Shown here piece by piece: positions 57,657 to 64,000 of a DNA stretch of 64,000 nucleotides. The DNA is taken from contig NZ_CP047159.1 in NCBI RefSeq assembly GCF_019551475.1, positions 2,480,001 to 2,544,000 on the forward strand, read 5' to 3'. A model generated the notes under the pieces. It ran no database searches, was not told where the DNA came from, and saw only the letters and a program-made list of their open reading frames with translations. A program made the translations under genes and the position numbers. The first letter of the stretch is position 1, and the number at the start of each line of letters is the position of its first letter. Source of the stretch: Prevotella sp. Rep29 (GTDB lineage Bacteria; Bacteroidota; Bacteroidia; Bacteroidales; Bacteroidaceae).

Positions 57657-60347
57657 ATGAAACTATACTTTTACATCGACTATCTGGCATCCCCTGGCGA
57701 AAGACTTGCCCTGAACATTCTCAATAGCGACGAGGGCGAAGTGAGGGCAACGGTCAGGATGCAACCTGCGGACAATGCACATTGGACCTGCAGCATAGAG
57801 ACTGAAGGCGAATCCTATATCGATTATTTCTACAGCGTCATCGACCGCAAGGCAAAAATCGTCCGCAGGGAATGGATGACCATACGCCACCGGTTGGAAC
57901 TGTCGTGCCTGAAAGCTCAGAGATATACCATCTACGACCACTGGATCGACATTCCCGAAAACTCCTATCTCTACAGTTCGGCTTTCACCGAATGTCTCCA
58001 TCACCACGAGACACTTTCACGAAAACAGACATCTTTTGCCCAGACGGTGCGCCTGAAGGTGCGCGCTCCGCAACTCCGCTCCTATCAGCGACTGTGCGTG
58101 ATGGGTGCCGGTAACCTGTTGGGCGAATGGCAGCCGCAGCGGGCAGTGGAGATGACCGAGCACAACTACCACGAATGGATTGTCGAACTCGACACGAAGA
58201 CATTACAAGAGCCTCGTCTGGAATTCAAATTCGTCGTCATGGACAAGGTCATCCCCATGTGGGAGAGCGGCGATAACAGAACCATCACGCTGCCACCGAT
58301 GAAAGATGGCGACGTGGTTGTCTATGAATTGCCCGAAGTGCATTTCCTGCTTGGCGACGAGAGAGTGGCAGGAACATTGGTTCCCGTCTTCTCACTGCGC
58401 ACGAAAGGCAGCTTCGGCATTGGCGACTTCGGCGACCTGAAGACGATGATTGACTGGATGGCTGCTACCGGACAACGCATCTTGCAGGTGCTGCCCGTGA
58501 ACGACACGACCCTCACGCACACCTGGACCGACTCCTATCCCTATTCATGCATCAGCGTGTTTGCTTTCCATCCGCAGTATGCCGACCTCCGGCAGTTGCC
58601 CCCACTCACCGACAACGGCGCACGCGAACGGTTTGCCGCCTTGCAGGAGGAGCTCAACGCACTGCCGCAAATAGATTACGAACGGGTGAACAAAGCCAAG
58701 ACGGAATACCTTTACGTCAGCTACGTGCACGAAGGTGAGCGAACGATGCAGACAGACGCTTTCCGCCAATTCTTCGACGAGGAGAAGCAATGGCTCATCC
58801 CGTACGCAGTCTATTGCTCTCTGCGCGACAGATATCACACTGCCGACTTCACCTGCTGGCCCGACCACCAGTCGTGGAACGAGCGTGAACGCAAGCAATA
58901 CGCTTTCCCCAACGGAAAGAAATGGAAAGACGTGGCGTTCTATTACTACGTGCAGTTCGTGCTGAACACACAGATGCGGGCTGTCCACGACTATGCACGG
59001 GAGCGGGGAATCATCCTCAAGGGCGACATCCCCATCGGCGTCAACCGCTTCAGCTGCGACGTGTGGCAGGAACCGCACTACTTCAACACCGACCAACAGG
59101 CAGGCGCACCGCCCGATTTCTTCTCTTCAAACGGACAGAACTGGGGATTCCCCACCTACAACTGGGAGGAGATGCTGAAAGACGACTGCGCCTGGTGGAC
59201 ACGCCGCTTCCGCCACATGCAGAAGTTTTTCGATGCCTATCGCATCGACCATGTACTGGGATTCTTCCGCATCTGGGAGATTCCAGCCCATGCCGTGCAC
59301 GGCGTCATCGGGCATTTCGCACCGGCACTGGGCATGACACGGGAGGAAATCGAGCGCTATGGACTCTACTGGCAGGAAGAATTGTTGACCGAACCCTTCA
59401 TCACCGACTGGGTGCTCGACAGACTGTTCGGCGAATTGGCACCGACCGTGCGCGACAATTACCTCACCCCCACGTCCGACGGCCGCTACCGGATGAAAGA
59501 GGCGTTCGACACCCAACGGAAAGTGGAACGGGCATTCGCCGGCAAGACATCGGACACCGAGCGGCGGTTGCGCGACGGACTCTATGCCCTCATCAGCGAC
59601 GTGCTGTTCGTTCGCGACCACCGCGACCCGAAGAAGTTCCACCCACGCATCTCCGTGCATGGCGATTTCATTTACGAATCGCTGTGGGACGACGACAAGG
59701 CAGCCTTCAACCGCCTCTATCACGACTATTTCTATCAGCGCAACGACCAGTTCTGGTATCAGGAATCCATGAAAAAACTCCCGAAACTCGTTCAGTCAAC
59801 ACGCATGCTCGTCTGCGCCGAAGACCTCGGCATGGTGCCTGAGTGCGTCGCATGGGTCATGGACCAGCTGCGCATCCTCAGTCTCGAGATACAAGCAATG
59901 CCAAAGGACGCACGCGACCGCTTCGGCGACCTCGCCCGAAATCCCTACCGCTCCGTGTGCACCATCTCCAGCCACGACATGCCGACGCTGCGCCAGTGGT
60001 GGGAGGAAGACTGGGAACGGGCGCAGACCTATTTCAACACCATGCTCTTCCGACAAGGACCGGCACCCCACCCGTTACCGGGATGGCTCGCCAGCGACAT
60101 CATCCTCCGCAACCTCATGTCGCCATCCATGCTCTGCATCATCGCCATACAGGACTGGCTTGCCATCGACGAGCAGCTGCGACTGAAGGACGACTCGCAC
60201 GAACGCATCAACGAGCCGGCAAACCCGAAGCACTACTGGCGCTACCGGATGCACTTGAATATCGAAGAACTGTTGGAAAATCAAGAATATAAAGAGCAGG
60301 TGTCAGACCTCATCATACAAAGCGGACGCCACATCACGAATCAGTAG
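57657..60347 (+). CDS. malQ: 4-alpha-glucanotransferase with starch-binding modules
   Basis: Amylomaltase (GH77) that shuffles maltooligosaccharides in starch/glycogen metabolism. 896 residues from ATG 57657: two N-terminal CBM20-like starch-binding modules (about 1-105 and 125-230), then the GH77 catalytic domain. Catalytic residues are in AYRIDHVLGFFRIWE (nucleophile D), CAEDLGMVPECV (acid/base E) and TISSHDMPTLRQWW (D). Cytosolic. Its 3' end overlaps recO by 14 bp. Confidence 0.92.
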   Translation: MKLYFYIDYLASPGERLALNILNSDEGEVRATVRMQPADNAHWTCSIETEGESYIDYFYSVIDRKAKIVRREWMTIRHRLELSCLKAQRYTIYDHWIDIPENSYLYSSAFTECLHHHETLSRKQTSFAQTVRLKVRAPQLRSYQRLCVMGAGNLLGEWQPQRAVEMTEHNYHEWIVELDTKTLQEPRLEFKFVVMDKVIPMWESGDNRTITLPPMKDGDVVVYELPEVHFLLGDERVAGTLVPVFSLRTKGSFGIGDFGDLKTMIDWMAATGQRILQVLPVNDTTLTHTWTDSYPYSCISVFAFHPQYADLRQLPPLTDNGARERFAALQEELNALPQIDYERVNKAKTEYLYVSYVHEGERTMQTDAFRQFFDEEKQWLIPYAVYCSLRDRYHTADFTCWPDHQSWNERERKQYAFPNGKKWKDVAFYYYVQFVLNTQMRAVHDYARERGIILKGDIPIGVNRFSCDVWQEPHYFNTDQQAGAPPDFFSSNGQNWGFPTYNWEEMLKDDCAWWTRRFRHMQKFFDAYRIDHVLGFFRIWEIPAHAVHGVIGHFAPALGMTREEIERYGLYWQEELLTEPFITDWVLDRLFGELAPTVRDNYLTPTSDGRYRMKEAFDTQRKVERAFAGKTSDTERRLRDGLYALISDVLFVRDHRDPKKFHPRISVHGDFIYESLWDDDKAAFNRLYHDYFYQRNDQFWYQESMKKLPKLVQSTRMLVCAEDLGMVPECVAWVMDQLRILSLEIQAMPKDARDRFGDLARNPYRSVCTISSHDMPTLRQWWEEDWERAQTYFNTMLFRQGPAPHPLPGWLASDIILRNLMSPSMLCIIAIQDWLAIDEQLRLKDDSHERINEPANPKHYWRYRMHLNIEELLENQEYKEQVSDLIIQSGRHITNQ

Positions 60348-61101
60348 AAGGGACTTCCGACGGCTTTTCGACAACCGCCCCCATCACCTCTTTCAGCACA
60401 TCGAACGAGCGGAGTTCAGGGAACAAGGGCACGTGGATGGCGTAATAGTGCAAAATCACGTCGGCAATGCGCTGACGGTCTTGACGGCTCATGCGATAAA
60501 GGTGCATCGTCGCGTAATTCAGACGCATCAGCGTGTGAATGCGCCCAGCCTCCACAGGCTGAAGGAAGTCGGGATGTATCGGCGCTGACGTGCAGAAACG
60601 ACCGTTGCGCAGGTCGAAGCAGTCGCCTTCCGCCCCGCCCTCTACATTCGGAAAGAAACCGATGAAACGCGTCAGACGCATCATGAACACCAGATGGAAA
60701 TTCGCAAACGAATGCTCCACACCGTCGAACCACTCCAGACTCTTCGCTATATAATTATATAAAGATGTGTTGCGCTGCTCGCCGCGCGTAGCATGATAGA
60801 GAAACTCCGCAAGAAACAGAGACACCGATGACTTCAACGGCTCGAAAGGTATCGACGAGAAAGGCAGTGCCACCTGCACATCGCGCAGATGCTGGAGATT
60901 TGCCCGCTGCCGGTAGTCGAACACCAGGCGCAACACCGACAGGGGCTGAAACAACTGGCGCTTCAGCCTTCCCTTCGACGTCTTCGGAACACGAACCATA
61001 AACGACAAGCGCCCGTATTCCTCCGTCAGCATCTCAACGATGAGCGAGCCGTCGCCATACTTCACCGAATGCAGCACGACGGCCTCCGTACAAGTCAGCA
61101 T
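60334..61101 (-). CDS. recO: DNA repair protein RecO
   Basis: Helps load RecA in the RecFOR pathway. 255 residues from ATG 61101 (MLTCTEAVVLHSVKYGDGSL); the N-terminal OB-fold ends near 85 and is followed by the helical domain (FLAEFLYHATRGEQRNTSLY, HLVFMMRLTRFIGFFPNV). The longer in-frame start at 61131 is less likely. No zinc-binding cysteine cluster typical of many RecO proteins is seen. Convergent with malQ. Confidence 0.88.
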   Translation of the reverse strand: MLTCTEAVVLHSVKYGDGSLIVEMLTEEYGRLSFMVRVPKTSKGRLKRQLFQPLSVLRLVFDYRQRANLQHLRDVQVALPFSSIPFEPLKSSVSLFLAEFLYHATRGEQRNTSLYNYIAKSLEWFDGVEHSFANFHLVFMMRLTRFIGFFPNVEGGAEGDCFDLRNGRFCTSAPIHPDFLQPVEAGRIHTLMRLNYATMHLYRMSRQDRQRIADVILHYYAIHVPLFPELRSFDVLKEVMGAVVEKPSEVPSTDS

Positions 61102-61168
61102 AACATCTTTAAAATATGTGCAAAAATACAAAAAAACAGCCTTTAGAGAAAATTTATTGGAGAAAAAT

Positions 61169-61200
61169 TTGGTGGGGTCAAGAAAAACACTTACCTTTGC
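61169..61200 (+). promoter_or_regulatory. Promoter of tRNA-Glu and rpsT
   Basis: TTTG (61169-61172), 20 bp, TACCTTTG (61193-61200), then CACCCGC, the same discriminator as at the other tRNA promoters. Confidence 0.85.
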
Positions 61201-61220
61201 ACCCGCAATAAAAGTTGCAT

Positions 61221-61292
61221 GGTCCCTTCGTCTATCGGCTAGGACGAGAGATTTTCATTCTCTAAAGAGGAGTTCGACTCTCCTAGGGACTA
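61221..61292 (+). tRNA. tRNA-Glu(TTC)
   Basis: Acceptor GGTCCCT/AGGGACT (pair 1-72 is G-U), anticodon stem AGAGA/TCTCT with loop TTTTCAT (TTC), T-arm with GTTCGACTC, discriminator A. It is followed 46 bp later by rpsT in the same direction with no terminator between, so they may be transcribed together. Confidence 0.93.
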
Positions 61293-61337
61293 CTAAAAAC
61301 AAGATAAAAGTAAACATTAAAAAGATTAGAGATTAAG

Positions 61338-61592
61338 ATGGCAAATCATAAATCAGCTCTGAAAAGAATCCGTCAGACAAAGACGAGAACTTTGCACAAC
61401 AGATATTATGCAAAGACCATGCGCAATGCTGTTCGCAAACTGCGCGCTATGACAGACAAGGACGAAGCAGTTAAGCTTTATCCGAGCATCCAGAAAATGC
61501 TTGACAAGTTGGCAAAGACCAACATCATCCATAAGAACAAGGCGGCTAACCTCAAGTCGAGCCTCTGCAAGCATATTGCAAGCCTCGGCTAA
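61338..61592 (+). CDS. rpsT: 30S ribosomal protein S20
   Basis: 84 residues, very basic: [20 protein letters not shown] at the start, [14 protein letters not shown], and [19 protein letters not shown] at the end; all typical of S20, which binds the 5' domain of 16S rRNA. Stands behind tRNA-Glu and before a terminator. Confidence 0.95.
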   Translation: MANHKSALKRIRQTKTRTLHNRYYAKTMRNAVRKLRAMTDKDEAVKLYPSIQKMLDKLAKTNIIHKNKAANLKSSLCKHIASLG

Positions 61593-61613
61593 GCATAACG
61601 CCACAAAGATAAC

Positions 61614-61650
61614 AAAAGGTTCTGTCCGTAAAAGGACGGAACCTTTTTTT
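61614..61650 (+). terminator. Terminator of rpsT
   Basis: AAAAGGTTCTGTCC (61614-61627) and GGACGGAACCTTTT (61634-61647), with one G-U pair, then a T-run. Confidence 0.85.
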
Positions 61651-61652
61651 TA

Positions 61653-61700
61653 ATTGAGAATTGATAATTGAAAATTGATAAATATGGTTAGGGGTATTCC
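61653..61700. repeat. AT-rich dispersed repeat before gyrB
   Basis: AATTGAGAATTGATAATTG and ATAAATATGGTTAGGGGTAT are the reverse complement of the motif next to dapB. Confidence 0.65.
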
Positions 61701-61705
61701 CTGCT

Positions 61706-61834
61706 TTCTCAATTCTCCCAGAGTTCCCAGCTCTCCCAGCCTTCCCAGTTCTCCCCAAAAGTTCCCAGTGTTCCCAGAACTCCCAGTCCTCCCAGTGTTC
61801 TCAGCCCTCCCAATTTTCCCAATTTTCCCCAGAT
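61706..61834. repeat. Degenerate TCCCAG tandem run upstream of gyrB
   Basis: About 13 units of (T)TCCCAG with one to four changing bases between, then TTCCC/TTTTCCC. It fills the gap up to the gyrB promoter. Confidence 0.65.
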
Positions 61835-61872
61835 TTTTTCATTTATTTTTTCGCTGTTTGCGAGATTTTTCG

Positions 61873-61880
61873 TAAATTTG
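61873..61880 (+). promoter_or_regulatory. -7 box of gyrB
   Basis: TAAATTTG, 26 bp before the ATG. A TTTG lies only 12 bp upstream, too close for the usual spacing. Confidence 0.5.
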
Positions 61881-61906
61881 CACACTAATAACGTACACAT
61901 AGAAAT

Positions 61907-63877
<1,971 letters not shown>

Positions 63878-63881
63878 GGGA

Positions 63882-63955
63882 GCCCCCTCCTGACCTCCCC
63901 CCAAATGGGGGAGGAATGAGCCCCACCCTAACCCTCCCCCACCGGGGAGGGAACG
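63882..63955 (+). repeat. REP-like GC-rich repeat after gyrB
   Basis: CCTCCTGACCTCCCCCCAAA with GGGGGAGG, then CCCACCCTAACCCTCCCCC with GGGGAGGG. Same family as the tail of ribF. Confidence 0.65.
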
Positions 63956-64000
63956 CCTGGCGGCAGGAAAAGCCCAAGGACCTCAACGACCCTAAAGACC

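Overview
The window is a piece of a Bacteroidales chromosome, most likely Prevotella or a close relative. The gene set fits this: TonB-type barrels, DUF2851, DUF3332, DUF4252 and DUF4292 proteins, WbqC, a split-free RF2 gene and a CBM20-GH77 amylomaltase. The promoters fit too: many have the Bacteroidetes pattern TTTG, 19-20 bp, TAnnTTTG. Host genes are near 50% GC, while several genes at 46.9-49.3 kb and 55.4-57.1 kb are visibly AT-rich.

Layout, 0-45.4 kb: porin (cut by the window edge), aspA, a TonB-type barrel, DUF3332, a small secreted peptide, a second porin-like barrel, WbqC-LepB and dapB. Then DUF2851-dprA-dusB-ribF-CPBP protease. A membrane-spanning TPR/HTH regulator at 17.1-18.7 kb is divergent from a coupled operon of barrel, cut-down C39 peptidase and lipoprotein. 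Next come ackA/pta, cdaA/folP, dgt, a dut-TPR-DUF4292-EnvC cell-envelope cluster, an acyl-CoA ligase with prfB and a CYTH protein, an NSS transporter, an M20 dipeptidase, a helix-hairpin-helix protein and a GH109-like oxidoreductase. It ends with an ECF sigma factor and putative anti-sigma factor flanked by two DUF4252 genes.

Layout, 45.4-57.3 kb: a nested mobile region at the 3' end of tRNA-Pro(CGG). Outside are 87-88 bp repeats that each carry the last 15 nt of the tRNA, a candidate structured RNA, and a serine-recombinase remnant. Inside, a 9.1 kb mobilizable element splits a Sel1-repeat lipoprotein gene, leaving 12-bp direct repeats in the same reading frame. It has a tyrosine integrase, HTH proteins, a MobV relaxase and a candidate oriT. 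Its cargo is Rhs-core fragments and orphan immunity-type genes, including a CdiI-like one. This resembles the acquired interbacterial defence islands known from gut Bacteroidales.

Layout, 57.3-64 kb: divergent tRNA-Pro and tRNA-Phe, malQ, recO, tRNA-Glu-rpsT and gyrB.

The most unusual non-coding signal is a dispersed element in four intergenic copies (5.4, 24.6, 33.1 and 42.9 kb). Each is exactly 217 bp, in the same orientation, with conserved end boxes and four or five about 22-bp palindromic modules of two sequence classes. A 112-bp hairpin repeat, an AT-rich repeat and a GC-rich REP-like repeat are also scattered. The last two have replaced the ends of dapB and ribF.
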